NCBI RefSeq assembly: GCF_028710545.1
Contig: NZ_JAQTTX010000027.1
Location: forward strand, 1-34,027
Length of the DNA stretch: 34,027 nt
Direction: 5' to 3'
Source of the DNA: Halothiobacillus sp.
GTDB taxonomy: Bacteria > Pseudomonadota > Gammaproteobacteria > Halothiobacillales > Halothiobacillaceae
The translations under genes and the position numbers were made by a program. Below the pieces are notes generated by a model. The model did no database searches and was not told where the DNA came from. It saw only the letters and a program-made list of their open reading frames with translations. This document shows positions 1 to 8,262 of the stretch, piece after piece; the stretch's first letter is position 1; each line of letters begins with the position of its first letter.

Positions 1-34
1 CAAAATCCAGTTCATCCGCAGTACAATTTGGCAT
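1..34 (-). CDS. 5' end of a possible IS1380-type transposase (partial)
   Basis: Only the first 11 codons are inside the window, reading leftward from an ATG at 34-32: MPNCTADELDF. A GGGGAG ribosome site (complement of 43-48) lies 8 bases upstream. The peptide resembles the usual start of IS1380-family transposases (Met, a Cys near position 4, then a short acidic stretch before an LxF motif). The sequence upstream of it (about 104-122, complement CCCGGATATTTCACC) could be that element's terminal repeat. This is inference from a very short fragment. It could equally be the start of an ordinary chromosomal gene. Confidence 0.35.
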   Translation of the reverse strand, partial: MPNCTADELDF

Positions 35-128
35 CGGTACAGCTCCCCACAAAATCTTCGTCGCACGCTGATTTTATGCGGGTTTCAAGGCTGTGCCGAT
101 ACCTCCTCGGTGAAATATCCGGGCTAAG

Positions 129-159
129 GGAGCCCCTGATTAAATCAGAGGTTCTTTTT
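129..159. repeat. Dispersed palindromic repeat, copy 1
   Basis: The core CTGATTAAATCAG (136-148) is a palindrome with six-base arms around one A, and it is followed by GGTTCTTTTT. A second copy with the same core and matching flanks lies at 30452-30480. The T-run follows on the plus strand, so it could end transcription running rightward into the 3' end of dapC. It sits directly next to the dapC stop codon. Confidence 0.6.
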
Positions 160-1363
160 AGCTTAGAAACGCCCGAATCCGTTGGGCGGCATCCACGCAA
201 TCGATCAACTCGGCAACCAGCGCCATGCGAACGAAGCCGACGCCGGGGTCTTTGTTTTCGAACGGACGTGAAAGGAAGCGACCGGGCAGCACGGTAATTG
301 CCTGCTCCGCAAACAAATCACGGGTGAAGCCGAGTTCGTCGCCGCCGACATCGGTCCAAAGATAGAACCCGGCATCCGGTCGCTGTACCGGCAGAACCGG
401 GGCGAGGATGTCCAGTACGGCGTCGAATTTTTCGCGATAATGCTGGCGGTTTTCCTGCACGTGCGTTTCGTCGTTCCATGCGGCGATGCTGGTCATCTGC
501 ACGGGGAGCGAGAGCGCGCAGCCCTGATAAGTGCGGTATTTTAGGTAGCGGGCCAGAATGTCGGCATCACCCGCCACGAAGCCGGAGCGCAGGCCGGGCA
601 GATTGGAGCGCTTCGAGAGACTGTGAAAGATCACCAGGCGGTTGAAGTCGCTTCGCCCCAGTTCATGGGCTGCCTGCATGAAGCCGACCGGCGGCGCGTC
701 TTCATTAAAATAAATTTCGGAATAGCATTCATCGGCGGCAATCACTACATCGTGGCGATCGGCCAGATCGAACAGCGTCTTGATGCGCGCGCGATCGATC
801 ACGGCCCCGCTCGGATTGCCGGGCGAACAAACGTAAATCAACTGCGCGCGTGCCCAGATTTCGGCCGGTATGGCGGCAAAATCGGGTAAAAAGCCGGTAT
901 CGCTGGTCGTCGGGTAATAATAGGGTTCGGCCCCGGCCAGCAGCGCGGCGCCTTCGTAAATCTGGTAGAACGGGTTGGGCATCAGCACCACCGGGCGCGG
1001 GGCGGCGGGATCTTCCGGGCGCGCCACTACAGCTTGAGCGAACGAGAACAGGGCTTCGCGCGTGCCCGCTACTGGGAGTACATGACGATCCGGATCGACC
1101 AGTCCGGGTTCGAGCGCAAAGCGCCGGGTCAACCAATGCCCGATGGTCTCGCGCAGGCTGCGTTCACCCTTGGTGAGCGGGTACCGCGACAAACCGCCGA
1201 GTGCGTCGGCCATGGCGCGCAGTGCAACGGCGGGCGGCGCGTGTTGCGGCTCGCCAATCGACAAGGCGATGGGTTTGTCTGAAGTGGCGGGCGAGATCCC
1301 AGCCTTGAGCTCGGCCAGTTTTTCGAAAGGGTAAGGGTGCAGGCGGGTCAAATCAGGATTCAT
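158..1363 (-). CDS. dapC: Succinyldiaminopimelate transaminase
   Basis: This is a PLP-dependent class I/II aminotransferase of about 401 residues. It is predicted to transfer an amino group to N-succinyl-2-amino-6-ketopimelate in lysine and diaminopimelate synthesis. The segment SLSKRSNLPGLRSGF carries the Schiff-base lysine and the phosphate-binding arginine context typical of the DapC/aspartate aminotransferase fold. YVCSPGNPSGAV and AADECYSEIYF are the Asn and Asp/Tyr cofactor motifs. I chose the ATG at 1363 (MNPDLTRLHPYPFEKL) because the family begins this way. The frame stays open 24 codons further upstream, to 1435, but that extension would run through the start of the divergent gene. 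No good ribosome site is visible at 1363. DapC is favoured over other aminotransferases on overall sequence feel. Confidence 0.85.
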   Translation of the reverse strand: MNPDLTRLHPYPFEKLAELKAGISPATSDKPIALSIGEPQHAPPAVALRAMADALGGLSRYPLTKGERSLRETIGHWLTRRFALEPGLVDPDRHVLPVAGTREALFSFAQAVVARPEDPAAPRPVVLMPNPFYQIYEGAALLAGAEPYYYPTTSDTGFLPDFAAIPAEIWARAQLIYVCSPGNPSGAVIDRARIKTLFDLADRHDVVIAADECYSEIYFNEDAPPVGFMQAAHELGRSDFNRLVIFHSLSKRSNLPGLRSGFVAGDADILARYLKYRTYQGCALSLPVQMTSIAAWNDETHVQENRQHYREKFDAVLDILAPVLPVQRPDAGFYLWTDVGGDELGFTRDLFAEQAITVLPGRFLSRPFENKDPGVGFVRMALVAELIDCVDAAQRIRAFLS

Positions 1364-1404
1364 GGGAGGAAGAATTGGGTAACACAAAGCAGGAAGTATA
1401 CGCG

Positions 1405-1806
1405 ATGGGCGATGGGATGAATCAGGCCGCAGCAATTGAATTACTGGGCGTGGATCACATCAGTGTCGTGGTTGCGGATGTGGATGCGGCTCTGCCGTTT
1501 TATCGGCAGGTACTCGGATTGCGGTTGATCGATCGGCCAGAACTTGGGTTTCCGGGCGCTTGGCTCAAGTTAAGCGATGAGGTGGGTTTGCATTTGTTGC
1601 AGTTGCCGAATCCCGATCCTGTGGCGAACCGGCCCGCACATGGCGGCCGGGATCGGCATGTCGCACTGCGGGTGCGTGCAACGGAGCCTTTCGCGCAACG
1701 ACTGGCAGCGTTGAACTGGCCGTTTACCCGCTCTCACTCCGGGCGGGATGCGTTGTTCTGCCGGGATGCCGATGGCAATGCCTGGGAACTGGTGGCGCGA
1801 AATTGA
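1405..1806 (+). CDS. Glyoxalase/bleomycin-resistance (VOC) family protein
   Basis: A 133-residue single-domain vicinal-oxygen-chelate protein. The opening LGVDHISVVVADVDAALPFY, the middle HVALRV and the end FCRDADGNAWELV are the usual strands bearing metal ligands (His near the start, His in the middle, Glu in WELV). The substrate cannot be read from sequence; lactoylglutathione-lyase-like or another small-molecule lyase or dioxygenase role is possible. I start at the ATG at 1405 because AGGAAG (1391-1396) lies 8 bases upstream; a TTG at 1375 is also in frame. The gene is divergent from dapC with only 41 bases between starts, so the two promoters must overlap each other or the genes. Its last 73 bases overlap the 3' end of the convergent lipoprotein gene. 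Confidence 0.75.
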   Translation: MGDGMNQAAAIELLGVDHISVVVADVDAALPFYRQVLGLRLIDRPELGFPGAWLKLSDEVGLHLLQLPNPDPVANRPAHGGRDRHVALRVRATEPFAQRLAALNWPFTRSHSGRDALFCRDADGNAWELVARN

Positions 1807-2546
1807 GCCAGTTTCTTGCCATCGGCTGCAAAAAACACAAGAGATTCCCCTTGAATTTTGGCATCGGCAACGTGCCCCAGCATGGCGCGGAAAGCCCGCT
1901 CGGGCGTGGGTTCCATGCAGGCCATTTCTGTGCCTGCCAGCGGCTTGAATGACAGTTTGCCATCCGCATCGAGCTGATAACTCCCCATCAGTCGATTGCA
2001 GCCATCGAATCCAAACACCCGTTGCGCCATGTTGAACGTCAATTCGGGCGGCTTTTGGGTTAAATCACTGTGATCGTCGGCCAACTCCGTGAGCGTCCAT
2101 TGATCGGGGAGCGCGAGTGCCGCGACGAGCGGGGGGACGTGTTTCGCCGTCCAGCCTTTGGCGGTATTGCGCAGTTGATTCTCCTGAACGCGCCAGCGCG
2201 CGTATTCGGGTGGTGCACCGAGCAAATCCACTTCATTGCCTTGCAACCACTTCACTTTACCCGTGTAGGACTGCCGAGGAATGCCTTTGATGTTCTCAAT
2301 GTCCAGCCGATAACCACCATTGGGCGCAAGCCAGAGCGATACGGCACCGCCTGTTTGCCCGGTTGATTCCCCGCCTGATTCTCCGGCCAGTGCGCTGTAG
2401 TAGCCGCCCGCCCAATCGAGCGCGATCTGGCTGGTATGGTGATCTGGGGAGACCGGGTTTGAAGCGGTGCACGCCGTCAATCCACCGAACATGCCCATGA
2501 CCAAAACAAGGCCCGCTGCGATGTTTGAATATTTTTTATTCAGCAT
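1734..2546 (-). CDS. Lipoprotein with NlpE-like and META (HslJ-like) domains
   Basis: A 270-residue predicted lipoprotein. The signal peptide ends in the lipobox LTAC (about residues 22-25), so it should be anchored in the outer membrane. Residues about 40-140 resemble the NlpE N-terminal fold (DWAGGYYSAL ... LWLAPNGGYRLDIEN ... YTGKVKWLQGNEVDL), but the CxxC metal motif of classical NlpE is absent. Residues about 145-250 form a META domain (FGFDGCNRLMGSYQLDADG, with a second Cys in EMACMEP). The ATG at 2546 has AGGAGC upstream. The last 20 or so residues after AQF lie outside the META fold and are coded over the tail of the convergent glyoxalase gene. It follows the ParA gene by 16 bases and is probably cotranscribed with it. 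Function in envelope stress is only inference. Confidence 0.7.
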   Translation of the reverse strand: MLNKKYSNIAAGLVLVMGMFGGLTACTASNPVSPDHHTSQIALDWAGGYYSALAGESGGESTGQTGGAVSLWLAPNGGYRLDIENIKGIPRQSYTGKVKWLQGNEVDLLGAPPEYARWRVQENQLRNTAKGWTAKHVPPLVAALALPDQWTLTELADDHSDLTQKPPELTFNMAQRVFGFDGCNRLMGSYQLDADGKLSFKPLAGTEMACMEPTPERAFRAMLGHVADAKIQGESLVFFAADGKKLAQFRATSSQALPSASRQNNASRPE

Positions 2547-2562
2547 ATTTGCTCCTGTTGAA

Positions 2563-3312
2563 TTAACACTTGGCCAGTATGCGATCGATCTGTTCCCACA
2601 GCTTGAAATAAGCCTGGGCCGCCGGGTGGCGGGCATGGCTGAATACTACGGGTGTCTGGCCTTCGCCCATTTGCTCGATGATTGCGGCATAAGGAATTTC
2701 GGCGTCGAGCAGTTCAGGCATGTCGATGCGATGCGCAGCAAAAAAATCACGATGCAATGAGCGTCGTCGATCCACCATCGCGAGAAAGCCCGCCAGTCGG
2801 CCGGGTTTGATTTTCTCCGATGCCAGATGACTTTTCAGTTGAAACCAGGTGCGCTCGGAAAGATGCGTCGGCACGATCGGCACGAGCACGAGATCGGCCG
2901 CGCGCAGCACGTTGTCACCCAGCAGCGTGATGCCCGGCGGGGTATCGATCCAGATTTCGTCGAAATATTCGCTCAGGCCATCGAGGAGCTTGGCGATGCG
3001 GAAGCCAGCGTCCTTTTTTTCGGCCAGAGCGTGCTCGATATCGTGGTAACGCTGATCGGACGGCAGTACGCTCAGGTTGCGGTGTCGCGTGGGGCGAATG
3101 CCTTCGGCAATGGATTTGACCTTGAGCAGTTGCTGGAGCTTGGGCGCGGACTCCGGCTCGGCCTGAAGATACCAGGATGCCGAACCCTGCGGGTCGAGAT
3201 CCCAGAGCAGGACCTTTCGCCCCTGCAAGGCCGACAGGGCGGCGAGATTGACGACGCTGGCCGTCTTGCCGACACCGCCTTTGACCGAATAGAGCGCAAT
3301 GATTTGAGCCAT
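2563..3312 (-). CDS. ParA/MinD-family ATPase
   Basis: A 249-residue P-loop ATPase of the ParA family. The deviant Walker A motif KGGVGKTASVVNLA lies at residues about 10-23, the Walker A' aspartate is in LWDLDPQGSASWYL, and Walker B is in IWIDTPPG. Such proteins dimerise on ATP and position DNA or protein cargo. No ParB follows it and the neighbours are ntrC and a lipoprotein, so a role in chromosome partition is unlikely. It resembles the orphan ParA proteins found in many gammaproteobacteria. The start at 3312 is chosen because MAQIIALYSVKGGVGKT is the usual family start. The ribosome site (GGCAG) is weak, and an in-frame ATG at 3348 is an alternative. Confidence 0.8.
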   Translation of the reverse strand: MAQIIALYSVKGGVGKTASVVNLAALSALQGRKVLLWDLDPQGSASWYLQAEPESAPKLQQLLKVKSIAEGIRPTRHRNLSVLPSDQRYHDIEHALAEKKDAGFRIAKLLDGLSEYFDEIWIDTPPGITLLGDNVLRAADLVLVPIVPTHLSERTWFQLKSHLASEKIKPGRLAGFLAMVDRRRSLHRDFFAAHRIDMPELLDAEIPYAAIIEQMGEGQTPVVFSHARHPAAQAYFKLWEQIDRILAKC

Positions 3313-3410
3313 GAATACTGCCTGCACCGAATGCGAATGTGCACACATGATACGGGAAATCTCCGGGTTTTCCGGGGGCAATTCGGCTCAAATCAGATGA
3401 TTGTGGTCGG

Positions 3411-4883
3411 TTATTCGGTGTCGTCGTCGATATCGGCCAGTTCCTTGAGTTTGCGCGTTACCGTGTTGCGGCCCCATCCAATGAGTGCCGCCGCCTGTTG
3501 TTTGTGCCCGCCGGTGAAGTGCAGCGCAGCCTTGAGCAGGGTGCGTTCGAAGGTGGGGCCCGCAATGGCCAGCAGATCCTGGTCGCCTGCTGCAAGCCGC
3601 GCATCGGCCCAGCGTTTGAGATCACCGGTCCATTGGGTAAGCAGGGCATCGTCACCAAGAGCCGCACCGGGGGCAGATGACGGGTGGAGATTGTCGGGCA
3701 GGTCTTCGATGCCGATTTCGTGACCCGGCGCCATGACGGTGAGCCAACGGGCGATGTTTTCAAGTTCGCGCACGTTGCCCGGCCAATCATAGCGGGCGAG
3801 TTGCGCCAGCGCCTGGGGGTGAATGGACTTGATGGGGACGCCGAGTTCCTGTGCTGCGCGTTGCAGGAAAAAGCGCAGCAGTTGCGGGATGTCTTCGCGG
3901 CGTTCTCGCAGGGCCGGGAGTTTGAGCCGGATCACGTTCAGTCGGTGGAACAGGTCTTCGCGGAACTGGCCGCTGGCGACGCGATCCTCGAGGCGTTGGT
4001 GGGTCGCGGCAACAATGCGCACATCGGTTCGGATGAGCTGCGTGCCGCCCACGCGATAGAACTGACCATCGGCCAAGACGCGCAGCAGTCGGGTTTGCAG
4101 ATCCATCGGCATGTCGCCGATTTCATCCAGGAAAAGTGTGCCGCCGTGGGCTTGCTCGAAGCGACCGACGCGTTGCCCGGCTGCACCGGTGAAGGCGCCT
4201 TTTTCATGCCCGAACAATTCGGATTCGAGCAGGTCTTTGGGGATGGCTGCGGTGTTCAGCGCAACAAACGGCCCCTGTCGGCGTAGGCTGTGCTGGTGAA
4301 GCGCGCGGGCGACCAGTTCCTTGCCGGTGCCGGATTCGCCATTGATGAGCACGGTCACATTCGAGCGGGCAAGGCGACCGATCGCGCGGAAGATCTCCTG
4401 CATGGCCGGCGCATTGCCGATCAGGTCGGTTTGGGTATCGGTCGCGTTCGCAGATTCGGTCGTTATCTCCGGGGCTTTCGGCTGTCGTGAACTGAGTGCG
4501 CGCTGGGCCAGACGCACGGCATCATCAATGTCGAACGGTTTGGGCAGGTAGTCGAATGCGCCGCCCTCGAAGGCACCGACCGCACTGTCGAGATCCGAGT
4601 GGGCCGTGATGATGATGATCGGCAATTCCGGGTGACTGTTCTGCAAGGATGAGAGCAGGCTCAGGCCATCCTCGCCGGGCATGCGGATGTCCGAGAACAG
4701 GACGTCGGGTGTGCTGGTGCGCAATCGAGCGCGCACCATGGCGGCGCTCTCAAAGACTTCGACGGTAAATCCGGCCGACTTCAGCGCCCGTTCCAGTACC
4801 CAGCGAATGCTGTGGTCGTCGTCGACGACCCAGATTTTGGCGGCGCTTTTGCTGCTTTGTTGGGGGGTGTTTAAAGTCATCAT
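3411..4883 (-). CDS. ntrC: Nitrogen regulation response regulator NtrC
   Basis: A 490-residue sigma-54 activator. The N-terminal receiver domain (residues about 17-130) has the acidic pocket VVDDD and the phosphoacceptor aspartate in FSDIRMPGEDG. The central AAA+ domain has Walker A GESGTGKE, the sigma-54 contact loop GAFTGA and Walker B TLFLDEIGDMP. The C-terminus is a Fis-type helix-turn-helix (ALIGWGRNTVTRKLKEL). When phosphorylated by NtrB it switches on nitrogen-scavenging genes. Its ATG overlaps the ntrB stop by four bases (ATGA), so the two are translationally coupled. Two consecutive ATG codons (4883 and 4880) are possible starts. Length is slightly above the enterobacterial protein. 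No glnA is present in the window. Confidence 0.93.
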   Translation of the reverse strand: MMTLNTPQQSSKSAAKIWVVDDDHSIRWVLERALKSAGFTVEVFESAAMVRARLRTSTPDVLFSDIRMPGEDGLSLLSSLQNSHPELPIIIITAHSDLDSAVGAFEGGAFDYLPKPFDIDDAVRLAQRALSSRQPKAPEITTESANATDTQTDLIGNAPAMQEIFRAIGRLARSNVTVLINGESGTGKELVARALHQHSLRRQGPFVALNTAAIPKDLLESELFGHEKGAFTGAAGQRVGRFEQAHGGTLFLDEIGDMPMDLQTRLLRVLADGQFYRVGGTQLIRTDVRIVAATHQRLEDRVASGQFREDLFHRLNVIRLKLPALRERREDIPQLLRFFLQRAAQELGVPIKSIHPQALAQLARYDWPGNVRELENIARWLTVMAPGHEIGIEDLPDNLHPSSAPGAALGDDALLTQWTGDLKRWADARLAAGDQDLLAIAGPTFERTLLKAALHFTGGHKQQAAALIGWGRNTVTRKLKELADIDDDTE

Positions 4884-6025
4884 GACGGTGTCTCTTGATG
4901 GGGTTGCCCATGAGTATCCTGGCCGGGCAACGGCGGGTGTAACGGTAAAATCAATGAAAATCGGACGGCCTCTGGCTTTTGCTTGAACTCAAGCAAGCCC
5001 TGGTGCTGTTCGGCGATGGTTTGCGCGATCGATAGCCCCAATCCGCTGCCATGCGCCCGTCCACTGACCATGGGTAGGAACAGGCTTTCGACCAACGTGT
5101 CTGGCACGGGGGGGCCGTTGTTTTCCACATCGATGCGCAGCACGAGCCGATGGAGCGTCTGACGGATCGTGAACTGTCTTAGAACCCGCGTTTTGAGCCG
5201 CAATGTGGGATTGATCGTGCCGCTTTCGCTCATCGCCTGCAGGGCATTGCGACCGAGATTGAGTAACACCTGGATGAGTTGATCCCGATCGGCCAGCAAA
5301 TCGGGGATGCTGGGGTCGAAGTCAAAGTGCCACTGCAGTGGTGTGCCCGGCAGGGTTTCTTCGGCTTCAATGCTGAGCAGACGTCGCACCTGCTCCAGCG
5401 GTTCGTGAATGTTTATCCGTTGCATCTGTGGGCGATTGTTGGGGCCGAGCATCCGGTCGATCAGATTTTTCAGACGGTTCGATTCATTCAGGATGATCTG
5501 CGTGAATTCCCGCAATTCGGCATTGGGCAATTCCCGTTCCAGCAGTTGGGCCGCGCCTTTGAGCCCGCCCAGTGGATTTTTCAGCTCGTGGGCCAGCCCA
5601 CGCATCAACTGGCGGGTCGATATCTGCATGGCATGGAGCTGGGCATCCCGCGAGATGCGCACATGCCGCTCGACATCGGTCAGTTCCAGCAGAATGTTGG
5701 CGCCAGCGATATCCGGTGAAGGCGTGATGGTGCAATCCGCTATGCGCGTCTGTCCATGGATCGAAACCAGTTCCGCTTCACGCAGCGTGACAACTTGTTC
5801 CATTAAACGTGCTTCTTCCACGGCCTTGGCCAAGATCGGATTCTGTTCAAAAAAAGGCGTAAAGCCCTGCTTGAGTACCACGCCGTAACTGGTGTCCCAG
5901 AACTGTTCGCCGGCAGAATTGATGTACAACAACCGATCCGCCGCATCCAGAACCACGATGGCAGTGGTCAGTGCGTCGGCCAGGCGCGCCGTGCGAATTG
6001 GCATTTTTACTTCGGGCTGTGTCAC
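4880..6025 (-). CDS. ntrB: Nitrogen regulation sensor kinase NtrB
   Basis: A 381-residue cytoplasmic histidine kinase and phosphatase that controls NtrC in response to PII. It has an N-terminal PAS domain (about residues 10-120, TTAIVVLDAADRLLYINSAG). The H-box HELKNPLGGLKGAAQ carries the phosphorylated histidine. The N box is NLGRNALQAM and the G boxes lie near SGRAHGSGLGLSIAQTI. No membrane segment is seen, as expected. I start at the GTG at 6025 because GAGGAG lies five bases upstream. The frame is open 36 codons further to a TTG at 6133, and an ATG at 6004 is downstream; both have poorer ribosome sites. It overlaps ntrC by four bases. Confidence 0.9.
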   Translation of the reverse strand: MTQPEVKMPIRTARLADALTTAIVVLDAADRLLYINSAGEQFWDTSYGVVLKQGFTPFFEQNPILAKAVEEARLMEQVVTLREAELVSIHGQTRIADCTITPSPDIAGANILLELTDVERHVRISRDAQLHAMQISTRQLMRGLAHELKNPLGGLKGAAQLLERELPNAELREFTQIILNESNRLKNLIDRMLGPNNRPQMQRINIHEPLEQVRRLLSIEAEETLPGTPLQWHFDFDPSIPDLLADRDQLIQVLLNLGRNALQAMSESGTINPTLRLKTRVLRQFTIRQTLHRLVLRIDVENNGPPVPDTLVESLFLPMVSGRAHGSGLGLSIAQTIAEQHQGLLEFKQKPEAVRFSLILPLHPPLPGQDTHGQPHQETPS

Positions 6026-6030
6026 ATCTG

Positions 6031-6036
6031 CTCCTC
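6031..6036 (-). promoter_or_regulatory. Ribosome binding site fixing the ntrB GTG start
   Basis: The complement of CTCCTC reads GAGGAG, five bases before a GTG that opens the ntrB frame. It is the best ribosome site among the competing starts. Confidence 0.6.
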
Positions 6037-6160
6037 GTGCTCGTGCCCATTGCTGATTCAATGAGAAGTCATAAGGCAAAGAGTATGCCGAAACGACTGT
6101 GTTTTTATGGCCGCCCTTGTTTATTCCTTTCAAATCATTTGGTTTTGGTTTATGCCAAAG

Positions 6161-6228
6161 AAAAACCCCGCATCAGCGCACAGGGTTGCGTGCTGGCCGA
6201 TGACGGGATTGAAATGAATAGCGGGTTT
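6161..6228 (-). terminator. Possible terminator after the DUF4124 gene
   Basis: On the minus strand AAACCCGC (complement of 6221-6228) can pair with GCGGGGTTT (complement of 6163-6171) with one bulged base. The far arm runs straight into a T5 tract. The loop of about 49 bases contains a smaller hairpin. This large, imperfect terminator would sit between the DUF4124 gene (ending 6267) and ntrB, suggesting ntrBC also has its own promoter in the 241-base gap. Confidence 0.4.
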
Positions 6229-6266
6229 ATTGCACGAATATAATGCAAGCAGGTTTTATCTATGAT

Positions 6267-7091
6267 TTATTTTTGTGCATTGCCGTCTGTATCTTGCGCC
6301 AGATGAATAACCACGGGGTTGGATTGAAAGATGTTTTTATCCTTGCGCATGACAATCGCGATGATGGTGTGCGTTCCCGGAGATAAACCGCTGATCATGA
6401 AGCGTTGCCCTGTGGAATCATCTACCCGGATGTTGCCGTCGATGACGATGCGCATCCGGTCACCCACGCTCAGATCCAGATCGGGTGAGAGTTTTGTTTG
6501 CACGAAAATGGTGCCACCGGCGTGGGCGGTGACAGCTCCGGCCTTGGGTTCGGTGATGATCAGCGATTGATAGTGCCCATTGCGATTTTGCGGCGGGATT
6601 GCGGGGGTCGACGATGCTGTCTCCGGTAATGACTGGCGGACGATCTTCGGTGCATTGACCGTGTTTTCCGCGGGGGCGGCTGTGATCTGGTCCTGTTCGG
6701 AAGGGCTGCTCACGTCCGGTTTGCCGGCAGGGGTGCTCGCAGCCGGAGCAGCGCCCTGCGGTTGCATTTGCACCGAGGGCACCAATGGGGCCGAAGGTTT
6801 GGTTGCTTCAACATTGGCCGCGGGTTTCGATGGTTCGGTGGCGGGCGGTGTGGAAGGCGGGAGATTGATCGGTGTGAGTGGGATGACGGGCGGCGGGTCG
6901 ATGTTCAGCTTTTGGGCGCCTTTGGTGGGTTGATCGGTAAAGACGACTTCCCCTTTGCTGTTGATGTATTTGTATACCGTTTCTGCTTCTGCGGCCAAAG
7001 GTGCTAGTGATAGCGAGAAGACGACGGTCACGACCAGAATGGTCGACGCGAAATGGGCTGTTCGTGGTAAGCGGGCGGTTCTCATCGGCAT
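6267..7091 (-). CDS. DUF4124 domain-containing exported protein
   Basis: A 274-residue secreted or periplasmic protein. A signal peptide (VVTVVFSLSLAPLAAEAE) is followed by a DUF4124 domain at residues about 38-65 (VYKYINSKGEVVFTDQPTKGA). A Pro/Ala/Ser-rich linker of about 100 residues follows, then a C-terminal beta-type region (residues about 170-265) that looks immunoglobulin-like. The function of DUF4124 is unknown. The gene often sits upstream of ntrB-ntrC in gammaproteobacteria, as here, which supports the identity of this cluster. AGGAG precedes the ATG at 7091; a second in-frame ATG is two codons downstream. It lies 40 bases after purK and may be read from the same transcript. Confidence 0.8.
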   Translation of the reverse strand: MPMRTARLPRTAHFASTILVVTVVFSLSLAPLAAEAETVYKYINSKGEVVFTDQPTKGAQKLNIDPPPVIPLTPINLPPSTPPATEPSKPAANVEATKPSAPLVPSVQMQPQGAAPAASTPAGKPDVSSPSEQDQITAAPAENTVNAPKIVRQSLPETASSTPAIPPQNRNGHYQSLIITEPKAGAVTAHAGGTIFVQTKLSPDLDLSVGDRMRIVIDGNIRVDDSTGQRFMISGLSPGTHTIIAIVMRKDKNIFQSNPVVIHLAQDTDGNAQK

Positions 7092-7131
7092 CGGACTCCT
7101 TGTCTTTGTGCGGCAACGGATGGTGAGTTCA

Positions 7132-8247
7132 CTAGCCTATCATCTGCTCAATGAGTGCTGCGTATTTTCGGCAGGTCTCTTTTGTGTCCGCCACCACGTT
7201 GACATGCCCCAATTTGCGTCCGGTGCGCGTTTCCTTGCCATAGTCGTGCAAATGCACGCCCGGTAACGCGAGGATGGGGGCGCGTGGCGGAATGCTGCCG
7301 ACCAGATTGAGCATGATGCTGTAGCCCGTACAGGCCGTGCTGCCCAGCGGCCAACCCAGGATGGCCCGCAGATGGTTCTCGAACTGTGACGTGACCGCCC
7401 CGTTTTGGCTCCAGTGACCGCTATTGTGGACGCGCGGCGCCATTTCGTTGGCAATGAGCTGCCCTTCGTACTCAAAGAATTCGATAGCGAGCACACCCAC
7501 ATAATCCAGCCCATCGAGCACATGGCGGGCATACTCTTGCGCTTTGGCCTGCGCGGGGTCATCCGTGTGAATTTCGGTGCGGTACAGAATGCCGCTGCGA
7601 TGCTGATTTTCGCTGACGGGATAAAACGCAACTTCACCCCGTGTGCTGCGCACCGAGATGATGGACACTTCGCGGGTGAAGGGGATCATCTGCTCCAGAA
7701 TCGAAGGATTGCCGCCAATGGCTTCCCAGGCGGGCTCCAGATCGCCACCGGATCGGATGATCACTTGGCCCTTGCCATCATAACCGAGGCGTCGGGTCTT
7801 CAGGATGCAGGGATAACCGATGTCGGCAATGGCCGATTGCAAGTCCTCAAAGGAATCAATGGCGCGGTATCGGGCAACCGGGATACCGAGCGATTCGAAG
7901 TACTGTTTCTCGTGTACACGATCCTGGGCGACGGATAAAGGCTGCCCGCCCGGGTGAATCTGGTTGTGCCGCTCGACGCTGGCTACGGCGGAAACCGGGA
8001 CATTCTCGAACTCAAGGGTAATAACATCACACTCTACGGCGAGTTGTTCCAAAGCCAGTTCGTCATCGTACTCTGCGCGAATGTGCCGCCCTAGTCGGCC
8101 AGCCGGGGCCTCCGGGGACGGGTCAAGAAAGGTGAATCTAAGACCCAGAGAAATGCCAGCCAGAGCCAGCATCTGGCCCAGTTGGCCTGCGCCGATCACG
8201 CCAATATGAGCCTGATCCGAGGTGGGGTCTGGTGATGGTGTGCGCAT
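7132..8247 (-). CDS. purK: 5-(carboxyamino)imidazole ribonucleotide synthase
   Basis: A 371-residue ATP-grasp enzyme that carboxylates aminoimidazole ribonucleotide using ATP and bicarbonate in purine synthesis. The N-terminal nucleotide fold starts IGVIGAGQLGQMLALAG. The ATP-grasp core includes CILKTRRLGYDGKGQ and the metal-binding EFFEYEGQLIANEMAPRVHN segment. The end HDYGKETRTGRKLGHVNV is typical of PurK. It follows purE by 15 bases and is surely cotranscribed. The ribosome site before the ATG at 8247 is weak. Length is near the family norm. Confidence 0.93.
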   Translation of the reverse strand: MRTPSPDPTSDQAHIGVIGAGQLGQMLALAGISLGLRFTFLDPSPEAPAGRLGRHIRAEYDDELALEQLAVECDVITLEFENVPVSAVASVERHNQIHPGGQPLSVAQDRVHEKQYFESLGIPVARYRAIDSFEDLQSAIADIGYPCILKTRRLGYDGKGQVIIRSGGDLEPAWEAIGGNPSILEQMIPFTREVSIISVRSTRGEVAFYPVSENQHRSGILYRTEIHTDDPAQAKAQEYARHVLDGLDYVGVLAIEFFEYEGQLIANEMAPRVHNSGHWSQNGAVTSQFENHLRAILGWPLGSTACTGYSIMLNLVGSIPPRAPILALPGVHLHDYGKETRTGRKLGHVNVVADTKETCRKYAALIEQMIG

Positions 8248-8262
8248 GGTGCGAGGGTCCGT

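Noticed and set aside
28..297. 89-codon plus-strand frame at the left edge
   Set aside because: It runs through the possible IS end, the palindrome and the antisense of dapC without any coherent domain.
1734..1806. Frameshift in the lipoprotein as an explanation of the convergent overlap
   Set aside because: The META domain is complete in one frame before the overlap, so no frameshift is needed.
2827..3723. 298-codon plus-strand frame over the ParA gene and the end of ntrC
   Set aside because: It crosses two well-supported minus-strand genes and shows no domain.
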